Positions 1 through 5,555 of a stretch of DNA of 5,987 bases are shown piece by piece (positions within the stretch are counted from its first letter, which is position 1; each line of letters begins with the position of its first letter). Under the pieces are notes generated by a model, which did not search any database, had not been told where the DNA came from, and worked only from the letters and a program-made list of their open reading frames with translations. This DNA is from Planctomycetota bacterium (lineage in GTDB: Bacteria; Planctomycetota; UBA1135): assembly GCA_002746235.1 (NCBI GenBank), contig NVWJ01000015.1, positions 1-5,987 of the forward strand. Reading direction: 5' to 3'. The position numbers were made by a program, and so were the translations under genes.

Positions 1-57
1 CTTGCCTGTAGCGACACTACAGCCTTCGATTCGCGCCTTGGGGCAAACGATTTCCAT
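1..57 (-). CDS. Possible start of a further gene, cut by the window edge
   Basis: An ATG at 57-55 opens a frame that stays open for 19 codons to the window edge (first residues MEIVCPKARIEG). A good Shine-Dalgarno-like GGGAGG at 69-64 sits 6 bases before the ATG, and the gap to the stop of the preceding SPFH gene is 36 bases, so a co-transcribed gene is plausible. The peptide has Cys at residues 5 and 13; the 'IVCP' start slightly resembles N-terminal zinc-ribbon proteins, but the second Cys of a CxxC pair is absent, so no family is assigned. A small inverted repeat (6-22) overlaps it. With only 19 codons visible the call rests mainly on the ribosome binding site and spacing. The alternative is non-coding sequence after the last gene of the operon. 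Confidence 0.4.
   Translation of the reverse strand, partial: MEIVCPKARIEGCSVATGK
6..22. repeat. Small inverted repeat (6-bp arms, 5-base loop)
   Basis: CTGTAG at 6-11 and CTACAG at 17-22 are perfect inverted copies around a five-base spacer. On the minus strand the stem is followed by GCAAG, not a T-run, so it is not a standard intrinsic terminator as far as the visible sequence goes. It may be a chance palindrome within a coding region. Confidence 0.3.
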
Positions 58-63
58 CCACGG

Positions 64-69
64 CCTCCC
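64..69 (-). promoter_or_regulatory. Shine-Dalgarno-like site before the ATG at 57
   Basis: The minus strand reads GGGAGG here, 6 bases upstream of an ATG, which is near-ideal spacing. It is the strongest ribosome-binding-site match seen in front of any start in this window and is the main reason to suspect a gene running off the left edge. Confidence 0.45.
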
Positions 70-93
70 GCACCATACTTAATCAGAGCTTCC

Positions 94-1089
94 TTAACGC
101 GGCAACGGCGGCGGCGTGGTTGGAGTTGGACCTGGAGTCCCCCCATTTCCACTTGCACCAAGGATTTCCTTGATGCCACCTATGCTGCCAAGAACACCTG
201 CCGTTTCGAACGGCAAGAAGACGGTCTTATCGCCTTTGCCATTGCGACCGATGTCCTGCAGAGTATCGAGGTAAGCCTTAGCAATTTGGTATTGCGCTGC
301 ATTGGTGTCTGAGTTTTCCAAAGCGATCCGCACCAGGTCCAATCCCTTGGCTTCCCCTTCTGCCGACAGAATACGGCTCTTACGATTGCCTTCCGCCACC
401 GCAATGGTTGCATCGCGTTCACCTTGTGCGCGAAGCACTTGGGAGGCTTTCACACCTTCGGCTTCCAGAATCACCGCACGACGTTCACGCTCTGCCTTCA
501 TCTGCTTCTCCATGGCCTGCACCACGGTAGGTGGCGGACTGATGTCCTGCAGCTCCACACGGTTGACTTTGACGCCCCATTTATCGGTGGCATCGTCCAA
601 CACGGTGCGCATTCTGCTGTTGATTTCATCGCGGCTCGACAAGGTCATATCGAGCTCCATTTCACCAATGATGTTACGCAAGGTGGTTTGCGCAAGCTTT
701 TCGATGGCCATAGGCAGGTTGGCAACCTCGTAGATTGCACGACGCGGATCGGTCACTTGGTAGTAAAGCAAACCGTTGACTTCAATGACCACGTTGTCGC
801 GCGTAATCACGCTTTGCTCGGGGAAGTCGAACACCTGCTCGCGTAAATCCACAACATTCGATTGAATGGTGCGGGTGATAGATCCACGAGAACTCTGGAT
901 GCGCATACGCCACGAAATCGGCCGTGGACGATCGATAAATGGCCAGATGATGTTAATCCCTGGATCCAAAGTGCGATGGAATCTACCAAGTCGTTCGATA
1001 AGCATGACCTCTGCTTGGCGAATAATCTTGAGGCCTCGAATTGCAAGAAGTACAACGAGGGCGGCTAAACCTAAAAGGACGAAAATCAT
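94..1089 (-). CDS. qmcA: SPFH/Band 7 (stomatin/prohibitin-like) membrane protein, QmcA type
   Basis: A 331-residue member of the SPFH superfamily, which form large membrane-anchored oligomers that organise membrane microdomains and influence membrane proteases. Seen: an N-terminal hydrophobic segment (about residues 2-20), then a Band 7 domain (about 22-185) with family hallmarks such as ERLGRF (32-37), LDPGINIIWPF (41-51), VITRDNV (94-100), YYQVTDP (109-115) and WGVKVNRVELQDI (171-183). An Ala/Glu-rich, probably coiled-coil segment (about 190-250) with repeated 'AEG' units follows, then a conserved-looking C-terminal part ending near 312 and a Pro/Gly-rich tail (313-331). The length is a little above E. 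coli QmcA (about 305). Compared with QmcA there are about 20 extra residues (roughly 59-80) between the 'PFIDR' motif and the next strand. The start is fixed by the membrane segment, yet no Shine-Dalgarno is seen. The stop of the NfeD gene lies 25 bases upstream, so translation may be coupled. The symbol is a family-level assignment; orthology is not proven. Confidence 0.93.
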   Translation of the reverse strand: MIFVLLGLAALVVLLAIRGLKIIRQAEVMLIERLGRFHRTLDPGINIIWPFIDRPRPISWRMRIQSSRGSITRTIQSNVVDLREQVFDFPEQSVITRDNVVIEVNGLLYYQVTDPRRAIYEVANLPMAIEKLAQTTLRNIIGEMELDMTLSSRDEINSRMRTVLDDATDKWGVKVNRVELQDISPPPTVVQAMEKQMKAERERRAVILEAEGVKASQVLRAQGERDATIAVAEGNRKSRILSAEGEAKGLDLVRIALENSDTNAAQYQIAKAYLDTLQDIGRNGKGDKTVFLPFETAGVLGSIGGIKEILGASGNGGTPGPTPTTPPPLPR

Positions 1090-1114
1090 GATTGAATCTT
1101 AGGGGGAAACGAAA

Positions 1115-1630
1115 TTACTCTGCGGGGCCAACAATCAAAGTGTTGCCTTCTACGGAAAGAACCTGCACCCGTGTTCCGGTTGCGAATTCGGTGTACGAGC
1201 GGGCACGCCACTCTTCGGAAACCACTCTGACGCGCCCAGGGGCATCGCCGGAGATGTCTTCGGTGACTTCTCCTGTCGCGCCAACCAAGGCGCCAACATT
1301 AGAAGGGACGCTTTTCCCCATGACTTTACGCATGAAGATGGGGCGCAAGTAAATCAACCCAGCCAAAGTGCCTACCACGAATGCGGTGAGCTGCACGTAC
1401 ATATTGAAACCAAGTCCTGCGCAAATTGCGGCAAGAAGAGTTCCAGGGGTGAGTGCGCCGAGTAAAAATCCAGAAGTTAGGATTTCACCTGCGAGCAACA
1501 CAATGGTCACAACCAGCCAGAATTCCCAAGACATTAAGTCTTGAAGCGATTCGGCACTTAGGAAGGAAAAAAAGTCCTCCCAAAAAGTAGGGGCGCTGGT
1601 TTGTGCGGTTTCGAGTTCTTGAGGATTCAT
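1115..1630 (-). CDS. NfeD-like membrane protein, short form with OB-fold tail
   Basis: A 171-residue NfeD-family protein, a partner type for SPFH/stomatin proteins. Seen: a soluble N-terminal stretch (1-33), a hydrophobic block likely holding two or three membrane segments (about 35-55, 56-75 and 78-97), a basic boundary (R101-K102, K106) and a C-terminal beta-rich part (about 110-168). The latter has the usual NfeD OB-fold pattern: 'GALVGATGEV' (113-122), a Gly-Arg-Val strand then a WRARS motif (141-145), and a terminal 'VEGNTLIVGP' (160-169). The N-terminal ClpP-like serine protease domain of long NfeD proteins is absent. The start has a GGAG 8 bases upstream. It lies 72 bases after the protease gene and 25 bases before the SPFH gene on the same strand, the linked arrangement typical of NfeD/SPFH pairs. 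Family assignment is firm; the direct partnership is inferred. Confidence 0.9.
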   Translation of the reverse strand: MNPQELETAQTSAPTFWEDFFSFLSAESLQDLMSWEFWLVVTIVLLAGEILTSGFLLGALTPGTLLAAICAGLGFNMYVQLTAFVVGTLAGLIYLRPIFMRKVMGKSVPSNVGALVGATGEVTEDISGDAPGRVRVVSEEWRARSYTEFATGTRVQVLSVEGNTLIVGPAE

Positions 1631-1638
1631 GTTGGGGT

Positions 1639-1642
1639 CTCC
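1639..1642 (-). promoter_or_regulatory. Ribosome binding site of the NfeD-like gene
   Basis: The minus strand reads GGAG (within CGGAGA), 8 bases before the ATG at 1630. It supports this start over internal ones. The 72-base gap upstream of it (1631-1702) shows no convincing promoter or terminator. Confidence 0.6.
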
Positions 1643-1702
1643 GCCGCCCTACTTTACGCCTGAAGCAGGGCAAACGCAGCCAAAATCTTTAAATCCCGGC
1701 AC

Positions 1703-4700
1703 TTAGAGCTGTTTAAGGCCCACTTCGATGGCTTTTTCAAGCTGGCGGTCCAAGCCCATCAAGCCATCGCCCGGAAGGTTTTCCACTGGGTAATCCACTG
1801 GGCAACCATTCAACTCCATATTGGTGTAATTTTTATCGTTCACATACCAACCGCGGAAAGGAAGGCGCACAAAGGAACCATCCATCAGGCTGGTTCCTCC
1901 GGTGGAGATCACCGCGCCAAAGGTCGCTTTACCCACCAAGGGTCCGCGATCCAAAGTCTTGATCGCCCAGGAAAAGATCTCGGCGTTGGAGTAACTGTTT
2001 TCATTACACAACACCACGATCGGTTTATCCCAAGTGGCGAATACGCGGCGACCTTGCGGATAACCTTCGCCTCCCCCTCGCGGAATGGTTAGCGCGTGAT
2101 CGCGCACCGTGAGCATGGAGAGAATCATGTCGGTGGTCCAACCGCCACCGTTCTCGCGCACGTCAATCAACAAGCCATCTTTGCCTGCGCCGGCTGCAAA
2201 CAGATCGCGTTCGAACTCCACCAGCGGTCCGGTGCTCATCGATTCAATGTGGATGTAACCAAGGCGGCCACCTGAAGCTTCTTCGACGCGCGCGCGGGTG
2301 ATGTCTTCAAAGCGACGGTAAAGCGCAGCATTGATCGAACCGGTTGGCCGAATGATGACTTCGCGGAGAGCGAGGTTGGAGTCCATGACTTCGAGGAAAG
2401 TTGGGCGGCCGGAGGTGCCTGACATCAGGCGTTGCCAGTTGCCACCTTCCAGGTAGGTTTCGCCGTTGACCGCAAGGACGATGTCGCCTTCATGCAGCTG
2501 GCTGATGCTGCGCGCTGCAGGGGTGCCAGCAAGCACGGTCTCTACTCGGCGGCCATCGCCAGAGTGCGATTCATCCCAAAGGACTCCAAGTAAGCCCATG
2601 CCAGGCGAATCAGTTTCGCGAGCGGCCGAACTGCCAAAACTATAGTAGCCCATGTGGCTGGCATTCATTTCGCCGAGCATCCAGTTCACCATTTCGCCGT
2701 AATCTTCGCGGGTACTGGCAACGCGCGCTGCTGGCCCCCACTTAGCGAGAGAACCTGCCCAATCGTGACCGTGAAATTCTGGGTCGTAGAAGTTGCGGTC
2801 TAAAGCACGCCAAACTTCGCCGAGCACTTCCTCACGCACTTCGCGCAAGTCTTCGCGGAACCGCACCGAGAAGCCGTACGTTTTGCCTTTACTGATAATG
2901 CGGCCGCCCTTGACATAGAACAGAGCCTTATCCGAAAGAGTCAACGAACCGACGGAAGAGCTCTCGACCTTATCCTCTTTGCCGCCGTCGATTTCCAAGC
3001 TGAAGAAACCGGATTCCGCACTGGTGCCATTGGTCAGGCGAGTACCGGTGTTAGCGTTGAAGTAAAGCTTCTCGGAATCTGCGCTCCAGCCAAGAGCCGT
3101 TTCATTGCCTTCACGGCGAGTCATGCGCACCACACGATGACGCAGGTCAGTCCAATCCATGATCACCTCGTCCGCCGCGTCGTCTTCGTCGTCTTCGTCG
3201 TCGCTTGCGTCCTCTTCGTCAGCGTCTTCGGATTCAGAATCCTCCTCATCCATGGCGAAGTCTTCATCCTCTAATCCGCTCAAGGAAGAGGTGCGTTTGC
3301 CGGACATCGGGTACTCCTGTCCATCGACCAGAGCCATGCCGGACATGTCATCGCCGTTGATTTGCAACTCCACAGTCACCTCCGGCCCATCGGGAATCGA
3401 CATGGCGAAAGTCAAAGTGCTGCTTTTTTCGTCCCATAGCAAGGATTCGCAATCGGCGGAGAACAACATGGATTCCATTTCGCCTTGGATGTCATCGCCC
3501 ACCTTTAGTAAACGTAAGGTGACAGGCAATCCTGTGGGTGGAACCGGTTCCGGTCCGGTAACACTGCCTTCCCAGACGCCGGTGATCAAAGGGTCAGCTT
3601 CGCCGTTACTGGACGATGCCTTGTTCTTCGACTTCTTACCTTTCTTAGCTTTTGCAGCCTTCTTCTTGGCCTCGGCAGCCTCCAAGCGCTCCTGCTTATT
3701 CATCTCCAGATCTTCCGAGCGCAGGTGCACCATCCAGACATCGGTCTCATCGAGCATCATGCGACGCGATGTAAACGTAATGTGCCGACCATCCGGCGAC
3801 CAGTGAGGGCCATAGTCATCGTCCGGATGCACGGTCAGGTTGTATGGCTGCACACCCGGCTCCGCGGCATCTAAGCCTTCGATGTTGACGCGTTGCAGAA
3901 AAACGTCGTTGTTGAAGTCATCATCGGACTTGGAGTAAACCAACCATTCCGAATCGGGTGACCAATCAAAATCCGGCGCGTCAAATCCAGTGACCATGGT
4001 GCGACGAACTTCTGCAGTTTCAGGATTGCCGACCACAAGATTGCCCTGCCCAACAATCCACGCCAAGGTTTTCCCATCGGGGGAGAGTGCTGGAGACGAC
4101 TCATCGAGATCCGTTTGAGTGATGCGTTCGATTTCGAAATTGCGCGTCAGGTAAAACGGCGTTGCGTCTTCGTCTTTTTCTTCTTGGTCAGCATCGCCCT
4201 CTTTCTCTTCATCGGCGCCCTTTTCGACGTCCGCCTCTTGCTCCACGCGGTCATCGTCGTCCCCATCAGGAACTTCTGCAATGTAAAACTCAGCATTGCC
4301 ATCGCGCTCACTGATAAACAGAAGCTCTTCGCCTCCATCGAGCCACACTGGAGAGTGATCCGGAGCCGGATGAGTGGTCACCCGTACACAACGCTTGATG
4401 TCCTCATGTTTGCGCATCACGTAAACATCGCCGGCAGAAACGAAGGCAATGCTGTCGCCGTCCGGAGACAGGGTAATACCAGAGGCGCCTCCGTTTACGG
4501 TTTTATTATGCACCAAAGGATCCGAAGGGTCGATACTGCCGAAGACCGGCAATGCGGTGGTTGAGCCGTCCTGAGTCGCAATGCGCACCAAGCCTAAATC
4601 CAACTCGGCGACCACTTCCATGCCATTTTGAGAAAGCGCAGCATTACGCAAGCTGCGTCCGCCTGGGTGATAGACCAAGCGTGCGCGACCACCTCGGGTA

Positions 4701-5512
4701 GGCATTTTCCATAAGCCTAAATCACGTCCACCAATATTGCCTTCACAGGATCGGTCCGACAGAAAGTAAGTTGTCTTGCCATCGGGTGATAACATTGGAG
4801 CTAAATCATTGCCTTCGAATTCTGTGATCTGCTTGTGGATATTGCTCACCATGTCATAAGTCCATAGAGAACTGTTCGCTGGCCCGCGGTAAGCACGACG
4901 TGCAGGATCGCCATGTCCGCGCTCATAAACCATGGTGTTTCCATCTTGAGAAACACTGGCTGCCATGATGGCCCAATCGCCTAAAACCGTTGGCGTACGG
5001 CCATCGGTGTAAGCAATCCATGCTCCGCGATCGCGTCGTGAATAACGACGGTCGTATTGCGCGCCCATGAGCAAGCGATCGGAATCCAACCATTGATACA
5101 AACGCTCCCCTTCTGAGTGCCAAGTTAATCGATTTGGAGTACCACCCCAAACCGGCATGGTGTAGACATCCCAGTTACCGTGGCGATTACTGACAAAAGC
5201 TAAACTCTGCCCATCTGGCGACCACTTTGGCCGGCCGTCGTAAGCATCGTGCGCAGTCAAACGCACCGCGCGGCCACCATCCACAGGAGCAACCCAGATA
5301 TCGCCCTGATGACTAAATGCAACTTGCGCGGCATCGGGCGAAAGCGCTGGATGACGCGGAAGCTCTAACTCGGGTGGACCGGCAGGGGTTTGCAGTGCAG
5401 GAAGCGAGGTGCTTGAAGGGGCTACCGTTGCGGCAGTCGAGTCGGTGCTTACCGACGGCCCTGTGCAGGCAAAAAGAAGCAGTAAGGCAGCGGGATGTTG
5501 GTACAGCAGCAT
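1703..5512 (-). CDS. Tricorn-like S41 serine peptidase, probable secreted lipoprotein
   Basis: A 1269-residue protease related to archaeal tricorn (about 1070 residues), which degrades peptides. N-terminus: a short hydrophobic segment ending in LLFAC (12-16), lipobox-like with Cys16 as possible lipid site, then a Ser/Thr/Pro-rich linker to about 50. Propeller repeats carrying SPDG-type turns start near 58, 98, 242, 349, 477, 518 and 572, with another at 809. An acidic linker (417-450) splits the blades. After about 600 come a Lys/Ala-rich segment (606-632), an inserted beta domain (about 638-740) and an Asp/Glu tract (748-784). C-terminal core: NASHMGY (950-956) gives Ser952/His953; a PDZ domain spans about 970-1055; DVRENGGG (1117-1124) matches the S41 DxRxNxGG motif; ENSYSNAEIF (1171-1180) gives nucleophile Ser1175; Glu1233 in ELNG completes the tetrad by motif comparison with tricorn Ser745/His746/Ser965/Glu1023. 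Asn1176 stands where tricorn has Asp966. Oddities: no Shine-Dalgarno, no positive charge in the signal n-region, and a hairpin abutting the start. Family firm; lipoprotein status and substrate inferred. Confidence 0.93.
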   Translation of the reverse strand: MLLYQHPAALLLLFACTGPSVSTDSTAATVAPSSTSLPALQTPAGPPELELPRHPALSPDAAQVAFSHQGDIWVAPVDGGRAVRLTAHDAYDGRPKWSPDGQSLAFVSNRHGNWDVYTMPVWGGTPNRLTWHSEGERLYQWLDSDRLLMGAQYDRRYSRRDRGAWIAYTDGRTPTVLGDWAIMAASVSQDGNTMVYERGHGDPARRAYRGPANSSLWTYDMVSNIHKQITEFEGNDLAPMLSPDGKTTYFLSDRSCEGNIGGRDLGLWKMPTRGGRARLVYHPGGRSLRNAALSQNGMEVVAELDLGLVRIATQDGSTTALPVFGSIDPSDPLVHNKTVNGGASGITLSPDGDSIAFVSAGDVYVMRKHEDIKRCVRVTTHPAPDHSPVWLDGGEELLFISERDGNAEFYIAEVPDGDDDDRVEQEADVEKGADEEKEGDADQEEKDEDATPFYLTRNFEIERITQTDLDESSPALSPDGKTLAWIVGQGNLVVGNPETAEVRRTMVTGFDAPDFDWSPDSEWLVYSKSDDDFNNDVFLQRVNIEGLDAAEPGVQPYNLTVHPDDDYGPHWSPDGRHITFTSRRMMLDETDVWMVHLRSEDLEMNKQERLEAAEAKKKAAKAKKGKKSKNKASSSNGEADPLITGVWEGSVTGPEPVPPTGLPVTLRLLKVGDDIQGEMESMLFSADCESLLWDEKSSTLTFAMSIPDGPEVTVELQINGDDMSGMALVDGQEYPMSGKRTSSLSGLEDEDFAMDEEDSESEDADEEDASDDEDDEDDAADEVIMDWTDLRHRVVRMTRREGNETALGWSADSEKLYFNANTGTRLTNGTSAESGFFSLEIDGGKEDKVESSSVGSLTLSDKALFYVKGGRIISKGKTYGFSVRFREDLREVREEVLGEVWRALDRNFYDPEFHGHDWAGSLAKWGPAARVASTREDYGEMVNWMLGEMNASHMGYYSFGSSAARETDSPGMGLLGVLWDESHSGDGRRVETVLAGTPAARSISQLHEGDIVLAVNGETYLEGGNWQRLMSGTSGRPTFLEVMDSNLALREVIIRPTGSINAALYRRFEDITRARVEEASGGRLGYIHIESMSTGPLVEFERDLFAAGAGKDGLLIDVRENGGGWTTDMILSMLTVRDHALTIPRGGGEGYPQGRRVFATWDKPIVVLCNENSYSNAEIFSWAIKTLDRGPLVGKATFGAVISTGGTSLMDGSFVRLPFRGWYVNDKNYTNMELNGCPVDYPVENLPGDGLMGLDRQLEKAIEVGLKQL
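3161..3271 (-). repeat. Coding triplet-repeat tract encoding an Asp/Glu-rich segment
   Basis: Imperfect GAC/GAA/GAG triplets encode protease residues 748-784, with the purest part (about 3180-3203) giving the DDEDDEDD run. It stays in frame and joins the inserted beta domain to the resuming propeller. A second acidic tract lies at 4163-4264 (residues 417-450). Such tracts may act as flexible linkers or bind cations; their triplet composition suggests growth by slippage. Confidence 0.75.
3293..3601 (-). other. Inserted beta-rich domain within the tricorn-like protease
   Basis: Residues about 638-740 do not follow the propeller repeat pattern. They read as a compact all-beta unit: GVWEGSVTG at the front (645-653), alternating hydrophobic strands (LPVTLRLLKVGDDIQGEM from 662, later STLTFAMSI and EVTVELQI), and a closing 'MSGMALVDGQEYPMSG'. 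Classical tricorn has no such unit. The G-x-W-x-G opening and 'GdxixGxm' turn resemble small beta-sandwich or barrel add-on domains in secreted bacterial enzymes; that likeness is from memory and not tested. It is flanked by a Lys/Ala-rich segment on one side and an Asp/Glu tract on the other, and propeller-like sequence resumes near residue 785, so it appears inserted in a blade or inter-blade loop. Confidence 0.7.
3617..3697 (-). other. Lys/Ala-rich helical linker in the protease
   Basis: Residues 606-632 contain ERLEAAEAKKKAAKAKKGKK and continue Lys-rich to about 631. The segment is strongly basic and probably helical, then runs into a Ser/Asn-rich stretch before the inserted beta domain. 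Its charge is opposite to the Asp/Glu tract that closes the same insertion. Confidence 0.7.
5465..5512 (-). other. Probable lipoprotein signal peptide of the tricorn-like protease
   Basis: Residues 1-16 form a short hydrophobic run (AALLLLFA) ending in Cys16, followed by a long Ser/Thr/Ala/Pro-rich linker typical of exported lipoproteins. Position +2 is Thr rather than Asp, which under the E. coli sorting rule would favour the outer membrane. Weak points: the n-region carries no Lys or Arg, only His6, and Phe at -2 is not the commonest lipobox residue. No upstream in-frame ATG, GTG or TTG precedes the first in-frame stop to add a basic n-region. Confidence 0.6.
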
Positions 5513-5539
5513 GGGGCGGCAAGCATAGCAGCCGCCCCA
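5512..5539 (-). promoter_or_regulatory. Strong GC-rich hairpin abutting the protease start codon
   Basis: TGGGGCGGC at 5512-5520 and GCCGCCCCA at 5531-5539 are perfect 9-bp inverted copies around a 10-base loop. In the minus-strand transcript the 3' arm ends on the A of the protease AUG (5512), and the 5' arm begins 16 bases after the stop of the preceding gene (5556). No purine-rich Shine-Dalgarno is free between stem and AUG. No T-run follows, so it is not a classical intrinsic terminator. It could limit translation initiation of the protease, mark a partial termination or processing point between the two genes, or protect an RNA end. The hairpin is seen directly; the role is inferred. Confidence 0.6.
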
Positions 5540-5555
5540 GCTTCCGATGAGCCGC

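Noticed and set aside
302..846. Two overlapping plus-strand open frames opposite the SPFH gene
   Set aside because: They are antisense to a well-conserved coding region and show no protein-like domain pattern.
1631..1702. Promoter or terminator in the gap between the protease and NfeD genes
   Set aside because: A TAAAGT near 1651 has no well-spaced -35 partner, and the small CCTG/CAGG stem near 1659-1670 is weak and lacks a following T-run.
3159..3806. Plus-strand open frame of 215 codons with a long poly-Ser start
   Set aside because: It is the antisense of the acidic tract and beta insertion of the protease; the Ser run is simply the complement of Asp/Glu triplets. No own ribosome site or domain is apparent.
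4115..4564. Plus-strand open frame with a hydrophobic stretch suggesting a membrane protein
   Set aside because: It lies wholly opposite the protease propeller and acidic linker; its Phe/Leu-rich run is the complement of Glu/Lys/Asp codons.
5449..5526. Short minus-strand upstream frame starting in the hairpin loop and overlapping the protease start (25 codons, with three adjacent Cys)
   Set aside because: The ATG in the loop could in principle start a leader peptide, but there is only weak ribosome-site support and the frame is mostly the protease signal region read out of frame. Kept only as a curiosity.
5513..5538. Classical intrinsic terminator for the upstream gene
   Set aside because: The stem is strong enough, but it is followed directly by ATGCTGCTG rather than a T-run, so standard intrinsic termination is not supported.
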